From Pycnococcus provasolii (lineage: Eukaryota; Chlorophyta; Pseudoscourfieldiophyceae; Pseudoscourfieldiales; Pycnococcaceae): DNA of 64,000 nt. The notes under the pieces are model-generated. The model had not been told where the DNA came from, made no database searches, and saw only the letters and a program-made list of their open reading frames with translations. Location of the stretch: contig OW568883.1 in NCBI GenBank assembly GCA_938743325.2, positions 372,001 to 436,000 of the forward strand. The letters are read 5' to 3'. The stretch's first letter is position 1. Every line of letters begins with the position of its first letter. Positions 1 to 7,788 of this stretch are shown piece after piece. A program made the position numbers and the translations under genes.

Positions 1-86
1 CGACGCTTGGCATAGCGCGTTCCTCCTCAACAACGATTTCCTCAACAACTGAGGTGACCTCAGTTGTAAAAAGGGCGAGGGTGGCG

Positions 87-398
87 ATGGCGGCGCAACG
101 CTATCCCCACCCTCGCCGGTTCAACGTTGACGAGCGATTAGTCCATAATCATATGTTCTGGATACCGGAGGAGGGGGAGCAGGGGACGACGACGACGGTG
201 AGGAGGAGTTACGACGCGGAAACGTTCGGCGCGTGGCTACGCGCGGCGATGAGCCTGTGCGATTACATGTACGTTCCTGCTTTGTTTCTGAAACGCTTGT
301 GGGATGGGGCGCCCCACGCGCGGATGGCGACCGCCCCCGTCTCAAGAAACGTCCTACCGGCGCGTGACGTTGTCGAATTCGTCCACGACGGACAATAA
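87..398 (+). CDS. Hypothetical protein, 103 aa
   Basis: An open frame with its first ATG at 87. The product is mildly basic, has no motif I recognise and no repeats, but its composition (aromatic residues spread along the chain, no homopolymers) is more protein-like than most random frames here. The frame at 2-52 just upstream ends in a stop and may be the tail of a gene entering from the left. It could also be an upstream exon of this one, which I cannot decide. No promoter element was recognised. The transposon insertion at 658 lies 260 bp downstream. Confidence 0.3.
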   Translation: MAAQRYPHPRRFNVDERLVHNHMFWIPEEGEQGTTTTVRRSYDAETFGAWLRAAMSLCDYMYVPALFLKRLWDGAPHARMATAPVSRNVLPARDVVEFVHDGQ

Positions 399-648
399 CC
401 ACGATACACGTGGAGAGGTTGTTGTGGCGAGGCGCAAGGCGCAGGCAAACGCGGTTTACCTCCGTACGACATTTGGTTGCGTGAAGATCTACCGAATAAC
501 TTCTCCTCACAGCACGAAATCCTACATCGGAGGTACGACCCAACCTCTCCGCATGCTCACACCAGGGTGTGACCGTGTGACGCGCGTAATACGTCACAGA
601 GGCAGGGGGGGCGGCGGGCCTGCGGGAACCCGGGGGTCGGGGGGACGG

Positions 649-657
649 GTCACGGGG
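649..657. repeat. Left copy of 9-bp target-site duplication
   Basis: The sequence gtcacgggg occurs immediately outside the left inverted repeat. Confidence 0.9.
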
Positions 658-724
658 ATTAGAAGGGTTCCCGGGGTCCACCGATTGGGGATTCTGGGGT
701 CCACGCCAATTCCTCCCCACCCTC
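658..724 (+). repeat. Left terminal inverted repeat of the MULE
   Basis: The 67 bp starting attagaagggttcccggg match the reverse complement of 3380-3446 base for base. Beyond 724 the two sides diverge. Confidence 0.95.
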
Positions 725-849
725 GTCCTTCATCCTTCATCTGGAGTTACCCGTGGCTGCCGACGCTGTGTGTTCGTTTCAGCCGCCTGCTGCTCCTACT
801 CCTGCTGCTGCCCGATGCCTATGCCTCCTTCCTAGTAAATCTGTGCTTC

Positions 850-3291
850 CTAGTCCTCGTCTTGATTGACAAGCGCCGGCAATGCTTGTGCTACACGGTG
901 CCCTCGTGGCCTCCCAACGACGCCGAGTTTCATGTCAGGAGGTACGTGCACCACGCCGGTGCGGATGCCGTGGCACAATACGTGCTTGCACTTTCCGAGG
1001 TGCTGATAGCATGTACGCCTCTTCTGTTGTGCACTCACGTTTGCACCTTTGCCACCCCACCCCACACACGTGCACGAATATACCAAGGGATCGGCGTTGA
1101 ACGCGGCAGCAGCCCCAGGCTGAAGCGGCGCGACAAGCCAAAACGCTTTGAGGAGTTTCATGGGCTCATCGAAGGTAAGCCTTGGCGTCGGACGCATCAA
1201 GAAGGTGCTGACCCACAAATGTGCACGCTCCGTGATTGCCTCACGCAGGAGCTCCTCCCACTTATCACTTCCAGGTATGGCGTCAGAGTCTGGCAGTGCC
1301 TCAAGATCCGCAGTGACGTGAGCGAACGTGTTCTGCGTCGGGTAGAGTACACCGAAAGGCGTCCGTACCTCGTACTTGACGTGCTCCTTCTTCAAGTGGA
1401 ATTGTGCTTCCCGCCAATCCTCCGCACTCACCGTTGGGACAAGCTGCCATGACTTCGTTTTCTCCTCGAGACTGCGCTGCTCAATGTACCTTACCACCTT
1501 CGTGCAGAAAGTCGCAAACGTGAATCTTTGTCTGTTGAGATCTTCTTTGAAGGTGCGGTTTTGCCGTTCTAAAGCTTGATTGTGGTGAGCAAAGCCGGGC
1601 AAGTTGAAGCCTCGCGTCCACACGACGTTCTCGCGCCAGTACCCCGTCAGCCAATCGCACCAGTCATTCTCGCCATAGGCAGGATCCTGCCACTTCATGA
1701 CCAACGCATCGAAGAGCGCATCCACAACGCCGTGCGCGAGACCTGCGGGAACATCGTGGAGCTGGAGAATGTCGTGCCGAATATCGTCGAAGTTCTCTGC
1801 GTTCACCAATTTCCCTTTATTGTTCCGGAGAGCGCCGTCTGGCCGTACGAGGTGCGTGTAGCATGTGAGGTGGCGGACATGCGATGGTTGCTCGTCCAAC
1901 TTCGCGAGCGAGGCGTCCAATCCGCGTTTGATGTTTCTCGCATTGTCGGACATTGTGAAAAGAGTTTTCTCCTTCAATGAGAATCCGCAGAGGTTTTCCA
2001 ACCCTTTCCACAGCCCGTCTCCCACGAATGTAAAATCATCCGTCACCTCGGATGTGCCGCTGATTAGAACGACACCGACGTCCCGGTAGTGCCTATCGGC
2101 GTCGAGCGTACCAACTGGTATCAAGGGTCGGCCTTCAAGGTTCACCTTGTACGTCCCGTCTGTAGCTATGAACATATTTCCGCCCGTTGCTCGCGTTTGT
2201 GCGTCGACGTTGCGGAGCAAACGAGGCGTTGTGAGGAACATGCGAAAATCCTCATTGGACGTCTCCGATGCGACGACGTAAGCTGAGTCTTCATTTGTCG
2301 GAATCGAAGAGTTTGACTGTATCCAATCCTTCAATTCGGCCATTGTATTGCCGAAAGCAGGCTTCTTCGCACCCCCCTTCGCCACAACTTTCGCGCAATT
2401 CGCCACCTGCTTAAGGGTCGGCAACCCTCCTGGTAGTTTCGACGGAGACACCGTTGTGCGTATCGATTTAAGGATTTCCGTTGGCGTCGAGTTTTGAGCA
2501 ACTCCCTTCCTAACCTCGGCTTTCGCCTCAACTGATAGGCCTTTCGACGACGTGGATTTTTCGTGAGCCTTCGGGTCATGGGATCCGGCAGAGGAGATGA
2601 CATACTCTCTCTCCTTCACCCTCCTCTCAATTTTCCCGCGGTATGGGCAGCCGCAACGAGTGTTGTGCAAACACTTATATTCAGTTACGGTATTGAACAA
2701 AGCGTTGCCATCCTTGTCGAGAAAGTCACTGGCTACTTTGCGCGTGCGCTTCTTGGTCAGCGCGTGCCCGCTTGAGCGCTTGAGCGCAGTTAGAGCGGCA
2801 TCATCACCCTTCGCCACGGGCATCCTCACGATCTCGACCCATGAAAGGGGTTTCTTCGAGGAGGAAGAAGTGGCTGTTACCGCGGCGAGCGTGTCAAGGC
2901 CCACAGGCGAGGTTTCTTGAGCGGCGTCACCACCACCAGCGGCGTCAACTCCGGTTGCGTCCGAAGCAGCGATTGCGCCCTCGCAAGTACCACCACCAGC
3001 GGCGTCAACTCCGGTTGCGTCCGAAGCAGCGATTGCGCCCTCGCAAGTACCACCACCAGCGGCGTCAACTACCGTCAATGCCGCTCCGCGCTTGCGCTTG
3101 GTTGGCTGTGCATGAGCGGCGTTGCCGGCGTTGCCACCTCCTGCGGTGATGTGCGGTGTGGCCGAGGCGCCACCGCCTGCACCTCCAACGCCAGCACCGT
3201 CGTCACATCCGCGCTTGCGAGCGCTGCGAGTCTGAGCTTTGCGAAGTGCGTTGACGCTGTTGGACGCAGCCGTCGTGCGCGTGCTCACCAT
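850..3291 (-). CDS. MULE transposase with N-terminal zinc finger and SWIM finger
   Basis: An 813-aa transposase. A low-complexity N-terminus (about residues 1-150) is followed by a zinc-binding region of the WRKY-GCM1/FLYWCH kind (a CLHNTRCGCP cluster, then an SHDPKAH histidine pair). The RNase H-like core has candidate catalytic acids in IATDGTYK, FTMSDNARN and NQALERQNR, plus the MULE-typical CYTHL motif. A SWIM finger (SCTC then CKHVLC) lies near residues 740-780. All parts are present without a stop or frameshift. The protein should bind the inverted repeats and carry out cut-and-paste transposition. The ATG at 3291 is 89 bp inside the right inverted repeat. Confidence 0.9.
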   Translation of the reverse strand: MVSTRTTAASNSVNALRKAQTRSARKRGCDDGAGVGGAGGGASATPHITAGGGNAGNAAHAQPTKRKRGAALTVVDAAGGGTCEGAIAASDATGVDAAGGGTCEGAIAASDATGVDAAGGGDAAQETSPVGLDTLAAVTATSSSSKKPLSWVEIVRMPVAKGDDAALTALKRSSGHALTKKRTRKVASDFLDKDGNALFNTVTEYKCLHNTRCGCPYRGKIERRVKEREYVISSAGSHDPKAHEKSTSSKGLSVEAKAEVRKGVAQNSTPTEILKSIRTTVSPSKLPGGLPTLKQVANCAKVVAKGGAKKPAFGNTMAELKDWIQSNSSIPTNEDSAYVVASETSNEDFRMFLTTPRLLRNVDAQTRATGGNMFIATDGTYKVNLEGRPLIPVGTLDADRHYRDVGVVLISGTSEVTDDFTFVGDGLWKGLENLCGFSLKEKTLFTMSDNARNIKRGLDASLAKLDEQPSHVRHLTCYTHLVRPDGALRNNKGKLVNAENFDDIRHDILQLHDVPAGLAHGVVDALFDALVMKWQDPAYGENDWCDWLTGYWRENVVWTRGFNLPGFAHHNQALERQNRTFKEDLNRQRFTFATFCTKVVRYIEQRSLEEKTKSWQLVPTVSAEDWREAQFHLKKEHVKYEVRTPFGVLYPTQNTFAHVTADLEALPDSDAIPGSDKWEELLREAITERAHLWVSTFLMRPTPRLTFDEPMKLLKAFWLVAPLQPGAAAAFNADPLVYSCTCVGWGGKGANVSAQQKRRTCYQHLGKCKHVLCHGIRTGVVHVPPDMKLGVVGRPRGHRVAQALPALVNQDED
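2941..3060 (-). repeat. Two identical 60-bp tandem units inside the transposase gene
   Basis: 2941-3000 and 3001-3060 are identical. They code for a duplicated 20-residue Ala/Gly/Thr-rich segment in the disordered N-terminus. The identity points to a recent slippage or duplication. Confidence 0.95.
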
Positions 3292-3379
3292 GGCTTTAAG
3301 CAGTAGTTGTGCAGTAGCTCTGCAAGGCGCTGCTCGCTCGGGATGGCGGGAAAAGATGGGATGGATGGCGGGAAATGAG

Positions 3380-3446
3380 GAGGGTGGGGAGGAATTGGCG
3401 TGGACCCCAGAATCCCCAATCGGTGGACCCCGGGAACCCTTCTAAT
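3380..3446 (-). repeat. Right terminal inverted repeat of the MULE
   Basis: This is the reverse complement of 658-724. The outermost bases (ending tctaat) are followed directly by the second copy of the target duplication. Confidence 0.95.
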
Positions 3447-3455
3447 GTCACGGGG
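3447..3455. repeat. Right copy of 9-bp target-site duplication
   Basis: The sequence gtcacgggg occurs immediately outside the right inverted repeat, identical to 649-657. Removing the element and one copy restores a continuous site. Confidence 0.9.
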
Positions 3456-3525
3456 GAGGGCGGGCATCCCCGAAAAAACTGAGTTCGCCGCCGCCACCAT
3501 ATCAAAATCAAAAATCCACTTCTCG

Positions 3526-4509
3526 ATGGTGAAGTTGTTTCGCACACCTCATGCGACGTCACAGGAGCTGAAGCGCCTCGCTCGCAATAAGAGACACGAG
3601 TTCAAGTCGTCAAAGAAGTCGTCGTCGTCGTCGTCGGGCTTCCCCTCTCAGTCTCGGGGGGATACTGGTCGTCGTGGTCGTCGTGGTCGTGATGGTGGTG
3701 GTGATGATGATAATTCTCAGATGAGACTGAATGACTTGAATGAGACTGGTGACTTGAGACCAAATAAGAAGCGAGCAGGCTCGTCGTTCGATTCTCGTCG
3801 TTCGCACTCAAGGCGCGAGACGCTTAACGAACGCGAAGGCGCTGCATCCTTGCCTGCTGGGAACAGGAATGGGACGACACAAATGCCGTCCAAACCTTTC
3901 TCGAGACAGCTGGAAACGAACGGGAAGCCTTCGAGGAAATACGATAAAAAGACGGAACGGCTGCCGAAGAGACAAGGCTTAGGGCTGGGGAGAGGATCGT
4001 CGCGCAACGCCATACCCGACTATTTAGTCGCTCTTGTTGAAAAACGTGATGCGAACACGATTCCAGATAACTACGTCGCCACAGTGCAAGACAAGCTGCT
4101 GCAGCCGCGACCCAAACACTACGGCGGTATGGGACTTGCGAAAGAGTCGCAGTTCGTGCGTCTCGATGACCCGCAATTCGCTGAAACGTTCGCCACGTTG
4201 TTCGCGGAACATGTGCAGGGCTGCTCAGGCGGGCGCGTGAAGCGAACGCACTCGAAGAATGCGCGCACGGCTGACCTCCCTCTTTGGAGGCAGAGGCTAA
4301 GGGCGTCCGAGCAAGCACGAGAGAAAATCTCGCGCGACGTGGCCGCCGCCGTGGTCGAGACCAAGCCCACTTCCGCGCCAAGTGCAGCTAACATACTGAT
4401 GGCGTCGAAAAAGGCGGAGGCGAAGGAGCTCGAGGCGACGCGCGAGCTGATGGTAGCACGTTACCGTGCGATTCGCGCAAGCAAGGGACGACCGTCCATG
4501 ACGTTGTAG
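3526..4509 (+). CDS. Hypothetical basic protein, 327 aa
   Basis: I do not recognise a family. The N-terminal third is Lys/Arg/Ser-rich and looks disordered (KKSSSSSSG, RRGRRGRDGGGDDD). The C-terminal half is more structured, with an acidic-aromatic stretch around LVALVEKRDANTIPDNYVA and a helical, charged tail. The basic composition would suit a nucleolar or RNA-binding protein, but that is inference. The ATG at 3526 was chosen because the frame upstream runs into the transposon's inverted repeat and has no ATG of its own outside it. TGTAA follows shortly after the stop. It converges on the next gene, with 61 bp between the stops. The MULE sits directly in its promoter region. Confidence 0.65.
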   Translation: MVKLFRTPHATSQELKRLARNKRHEFKSSKKSSSSSSGFPSQSRGDTGRRGRRGRDGGGDDDNSQMRLNDLNETGDLRPNKKRAGSSFDSRRSHSRRETLNEREGAASLPAGNRNGTTQMPSKPFSRQLETNGKPSRKYDKKTERLPKRQGLGLGRGSSRNAIPDYLVALVEKRDANTIPDNYVATVQDKLLQPRPKHYGGMGLAKESQFVRLDDPQFAETFATLFAEHVQGCSGGRVKRTHSKNARTADLPLWRQRLRASEQAREKISRDVAAAVVETKPTSAPSAANILMASKKAEAKELEATRELMVARYRAIRASKGRPSMTL

Positions 4510-4570
4510 CACAAATTGTAAGAACTATTGTATTGTACTATACAAGGGACTGTTAAGTTATTACATATGC

Positions 4571-5485
4571 TTATGGTAAAATGCGCGTTCCACGCACGCT
4601 GTCGACGCCGTTGCAAGCCGCCACCACGCGGTCTGCGTGATGGCCATTCACAATCAGCACGCGGACTCCGGCGGCTGCTACCAGAGCACCACTAGCTGCC
4701 TTATATCCGATGCCGCCGGTGACGTCAATTTTTTCGTCGTGCGATAATTCGGCAGCTTCGTTGTCGCGAGAAGACCACGTCTCGAGCAGATCGTCAGCGG
4801 TGGCACGTTCTGGAGGAACTTTCAGCACGCCGTCGACGTCTGTTGCAAACACTGCCGCGGTCACGCCTTGTGATTCGGTGGCGTACCTGACGAAAAGGTC
4901 GTCGCCTGATAGGATACCAAATTCCCTTTCGTCAGGCACGTCTACGACGTCACCATGTGTGACGGTGCATTCTCCTTTGGAGTACGGCAGCTCACCCTTA
5001 AAGTTTGGTCCCGTTCCTTTTGCCCACGAATGCGGCGCGTAGCTTTGTGCGTCTACATTGGAGTTTGCAAGAGCCTGCATGATGTGCGCGTTTAGCTTGA
5101 GCATGTCTTTTCGGACTTCGCGCACTGCGTTTCTCTGCGCATTTTGTTGTTCCGGGTCTGCTGGAATGAGTCCAAGGTTGAGTCGATATTTGCGCGCCTT
5201 GATGTGTCCGAATGAACCCGCACCGTGTATGAGAACGACGTGCGTGTGATATTGCGTGTCCAGAATCGTTTTCACTGATTGACATAATAATGTTAGAGTA
5301 CCAAAGTCCACCAAGAGCATATCATCATCACCACCACCACCACCACCACCACCACCACCACCACCACCACCACCAGTACTTTTGTTTGTGAGCAAACTGC
5401 CTCCGAGCTTTAGCACGATGACACGTCTGGAATGATGACGCGGAGGATGAGGCGGAGGATGAGGCGGCGGCACAACCATCACCAC
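4571..5485 (-). CDS. IPK: Isopentenyl phosphate kinase
   Basis: A 304-aa amino-acid-kinase-fold enzyme that phosphorylates isopentenyl phosphate to isopentenyl diphosphate with ATP, feeding the isoprenoid pathway. Visible motifs: VLKLGGSLLTNK near the N-terminus (nucleotide binding), LIHGAGSFGH near residue 88 with the family's catalytic histidine, HGDVV, ILSGDDL, ATDVDGVL, DVTGGIGYK and the C-terminal GTRILP. The set and order fit IPK rather than acetylglutamate or aspartate kinase. The unusual feature is a run of about 16 glycines, encoded by a GGT microsatellite, inserted between the first beta strand and the next helix, where slippage would change loop length. The first 20 residues are Pro/His-rich. 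Confidence 0.9.
   Translation of the reverse strand: MVMVVPPPHPPPHPPRHHSRRVIVLKLGGSLLTNKSTGGGGGGGGGGGGGGGDDDMLLVDFGTLTLLCQSVKTILDTQYHTHVVLIHGAGSFGHIKARKYRLNLGLIPADPEQQNAQRNAVREVRKDMLKLNAHIMQALANSNVDAQSYAPHSWAKGTGPNFKGELPYSKGECTVTHGDVVDVPDEREFGILSGDDLFVRYATESQGVTAAVFATDVDGVLKVPPERATADDLLETWSSRDNEAAELSHDEKIDVTGGIGYKAASGALVAAAGVRVLIVNGHHADRVVAACNGVDSVRGTRILP
5329..5374. repeat. GGT/ACC microsatellite coding polyglycine in IPK
   Basis: An uninterrupted cac/cca repeat on the plus strand, in frame as polyGly in the kinase gene. Confidence 0.9.
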
Positions 5486-5620
5486 ACCTGATGGATCACT
5501 AGCAGGATGGGTCTGGACAAAGAATGCCCTGGAAAAACGATTTCAAGGACGGAGAAAATGCAATGCAATTCGGGGTCACATTCAGGAAATTTCTTTGCCC
5601 CCCCCCTCCCTTGACTTCGT

Positions 5621-6150
5621 TTACAAGAGCACCGCGGCGGTGCGCGCGACCGGTAAAGACCCGCCGCGAGTCGAATCCTTCGATTTCACCGCCTTGGCGA
5701 GCGTGACTCCGTTGAGCGTCGACCACTTCCTATCCTGTAGGAGCGCGGCTTGCTCGACGGCCCCCTTCGTGGCCTCGTATGACGCGGCCTCGACGACCGT
5801 CCTATCACTCCTGGGCTCTTTGAACATCTCGGCTCGTTCCTTCTTCGAGTATTGCGTACCTTTTTTCTCGGCTCGGTACCTCTCGGTTTCGTATTTCTTT
5901 CGGTCTTGGGTTAGGGACTTAGGGTTAGGACGCAAGTCTTTGCCTTGCCTTCGTGGTCTACGCTAGCTCGTGGCTTCAGAGTCGCTGCAGCAAACGCTAA
6001 AGATCGCACAGTCGCGGCCTGCGCTTCTAGCATCTTCACGAGCTCTTTTTCTTTTCTTCGTCAACTCGGCAGGCGGCAGCTGCTTCGGCGGTGCAGTAGA
6101 CGTGCGAAGAGAAGCGCGAGAGGACGCGCCACAGACCCAGGTGCTCAAGA
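5621..6150 (-). pseudogene. Basic protein gene, degraded or with unresolved introns
   Basis: Two or three minus-strand frames here read as charged, Lys/Glu/Arg-rich protein but do not join. One covers 5621-5935 (KKYETERYRAEKKG, then KKERAEMFKEP) and ends normally. One covers about 5930-6070 (KELVKMLEAQAATVRSLAF). One covers 5963-6148 (KQLPPAELTKKRKRARED). None has its own ATG. The break near 5900-5930 carries CCCTAA-like repeats. Either this is a spliced gene whose short introns I could not place, or it is a pseudogene with frameshifts. I recognise no family. It would lie divergently from the oxidoreductase gene at 6328. Confidence 0.3.
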
Positions 6151-6327
6151 CTGTGCGACGTGCACAAGAAATAAGATTAAGGGTGGTGGGAATCGATAAC
6201 GCCCCCGAGCGGGATCCCCAAACGTAACTCCGTCCCCCTCACTGGGCTGAAAAACGAGCCTCCCTCCCCTTGATCAATCAGTTCCCACTCCATCACATCC
6301 CTCGCTCGCGATCGATCCAAGCGATCG

Positions 6328-7623
6328 ATGTTTGACATCGTGTTATTCGGCGTGACTGGCTTCACGGGTAAACTCGCGTTGGAGTACCTGCTGGAGAAGA
6401 AGTACGCTTCGGGCGGTGGTCCATCTTCTGCTTCTTCATGGTCGTCTTTGTCTCTCTGCGTCTGTGCGCGTTCGTCTGTGCGTGGTGATGCCGCCATCAG
6501 TCTTGTGAAGTCACGGCTTGTTACTCGTCTTGGGGATTCTTTCTCTTTTGGGGATTCCGTGCCTCTTGAAGTCGCTGACCTCGTGTGCAAGACGAAGGAA
6601 CAGGAAGATGCGCTACGTGCAATCGTCAAGAAAACGCGGGTTGTGATATCCACGGCGGGACCATTCGAGAAGTACGGACAAACGCTCGTCAAACTATGCG
6701 CCGAGGAGGGCGTGCATTACGCCGACATAACTGGCGAAAGCGACTTTGTGCGCACCAACATAGACAAGTACGACGACGTCGCACGCAAGTCAGGGTCCGT
6801 CATTGTCAGCCACTGCGGGAACGACTGCATACCTTGGGACCTCACCGTATTTGAGATCCACAAACTCGCCAAGTCAAAAGGCGGTGAACTGGTGAGTGCT
6901 TCCACGTTCACAGAACTCGCGCCAGGATCTGCAATGTCCGGCGGAACGGTCACGACTGCGATCTTCCAGGCGAAAAAGAGTCGACCAAAGTCACGCGGTG
7001 GAAGTGCCGGCGGCTTCGATCCTCTGCTGCGCGCAAAAGATGGATCAAAAAGCACATTCAGCTTGACGAACACAAGTCCAAAGACAACGCGATACTTCTC
7101 GGAATTCCAGCGAAGTGCTGGGCCGTGGATCATGGCACCGGTTATGGTCAACTGTGTGCGCCGTTCGAATGCGTTGCTCGGCATTTCGAAAGACTTGGCG
7201 TTTGGCGACTGCATGCTGCACAACCCGAGTTTGTGGCAGTGGATCAAAGACAAGGCGTACACTGGCCTCATTGCTGCATCCCTTCTCGCTCCGAGCATCT
7301 TCAAGAGCTTAGCCCTCGTGCCCTCGCCCGGTGAGGGTCCGTCGAGGGAGTTTATGGAGAATGGATGGTTAAAGCTGCACACGCGCGCCACGGTTAAGGA
7401 TGCGGGTGGCAAGGAGACGAAAGTGGAGGCGATGTACACCTTCAACGAAGATGTGGGCTACTTAGCCACCGCGAAGATGCTCGTCGAGTCGGGCCGTCTG
7501 CTGCTTGATATAGGTGATTCCATCGGCGGCGGCGTGCTAACTCCCGCCTCGGCATTTGGGAGCGCCATCGTGCAGCGTCTCGAGCAAGAGACGGGCGCAA
7601 AGCTCGAGATCAAGGAGCTGTAA
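6328..7623 (+). CDS. Saccharopine dehydrogenase-like oxidoreductase (SCCPDH/trans-acting enoyl reductase type)
   Basis: A 431-aa protein. It starts directly with a Rossmann nucleotide-binding motif, IVLFGVTGFTGKLALEYL (GxTGFTG, residues 8-14), and continues with VVISTAGPFEKYGQTLVKLC, GVHYADITGESDFV and SHCGNDCIPWDL. This order and length match SCCPDH and its bacterial and plant relatives rather than true lysine-pathway saccharopine dehydrogenase. Homologues associate with lipid droplets or membranes and have poorly known substrates. A Ser/Ala-rich insertion (about residues 31-60) separates the first helix from the second strand. A hydrophobic stretch near TGLIAASLLAPSIF could be membrane-associated. 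TGTAA overlaps the stop codon. Confidence 0.85.
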   Translation: MFDIVLFGVTGFTGKLALEYLLEKKYASGGGPSSASSWSSLSLCVCARSSVRGDAAISLVKSRLVTRLGDSFSFGDSVPLEVADLVCKTKEQEDALRAIVKKTRVVISTAGPFEKYGQTLVKLCAEEGVHYADITGESDFVRTNIDKYDDVARKSGSVIVSHCGNDCIPWDLTVFEIHKLAKSKGGELVSASTFTELAPGSAMSGGTVTTAIFQAKKSRPKSRGGSAGGFDPLLRAKDGSKSTFSLTNTSPKTTRYFSEFQRSAGPWIMAPVMVNCVRRSNALLGISKDLAFGDCMLHNPSLWQWIKDKAYTGLIAASLLAPSIFKSLALVPSPGEGPSREFMENGWLKLHTRATVKDAGGKETKVEAMYTFNEDVGYLATAKMLVESGRLLLDIGDSIGGGVLTPASAFGSAIVQRLEQETGAKLEIKEL

Positions 7624-7788
7624 CGTACATACTTGTTTTCTCTTTTTCCTTCATTTTCTTTTTTTGTGTGTGTGAAGGGGCGGAGGCACTGCACCACACA
7701 CTGCACCACACTACACTACACTACTTGAGAATCCGTCCGTCAAATGCGGCGAGCTTTTGCTTTACTATTCAAAAAAAGGTAAGGTGCT

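Larger units (their letters stand above)
658..3446 (-). mobile_element. Complete Mutator-like (MULE) DNA transposon
   Basis: This is a 2.79-kb element with 67-bp perfect terminal inverted repeats (658-724 and 3380-3446), flanked on both sides by the same 9 bp (gtcacgggg at 649-657 and 3447-3455). It encodes one intact 813-aa transposase on the minus strand. Target duplications of 8-11 bp are typical of Mutator-like elements. Intact repeats, an intact target duplication and an unbroken ORF together indicate a recent and possibly still mobile insertion. It landed 70 bp upstream of the ATG at 3526. Confidence 0.93.

Noticed and set aside
304-1452. 382-aa plus-strand ORF
   Set aside because: It runs through the MULE inverted repeat and antisense to the transposase; no coherent protein features.
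3400-3525. Start of the 3526 gene further upstream (42 extra residues)
   Set aside because: That extension begins with GTG inside the MULE inverted repeat; the ATG at 3526 lies outside the element.
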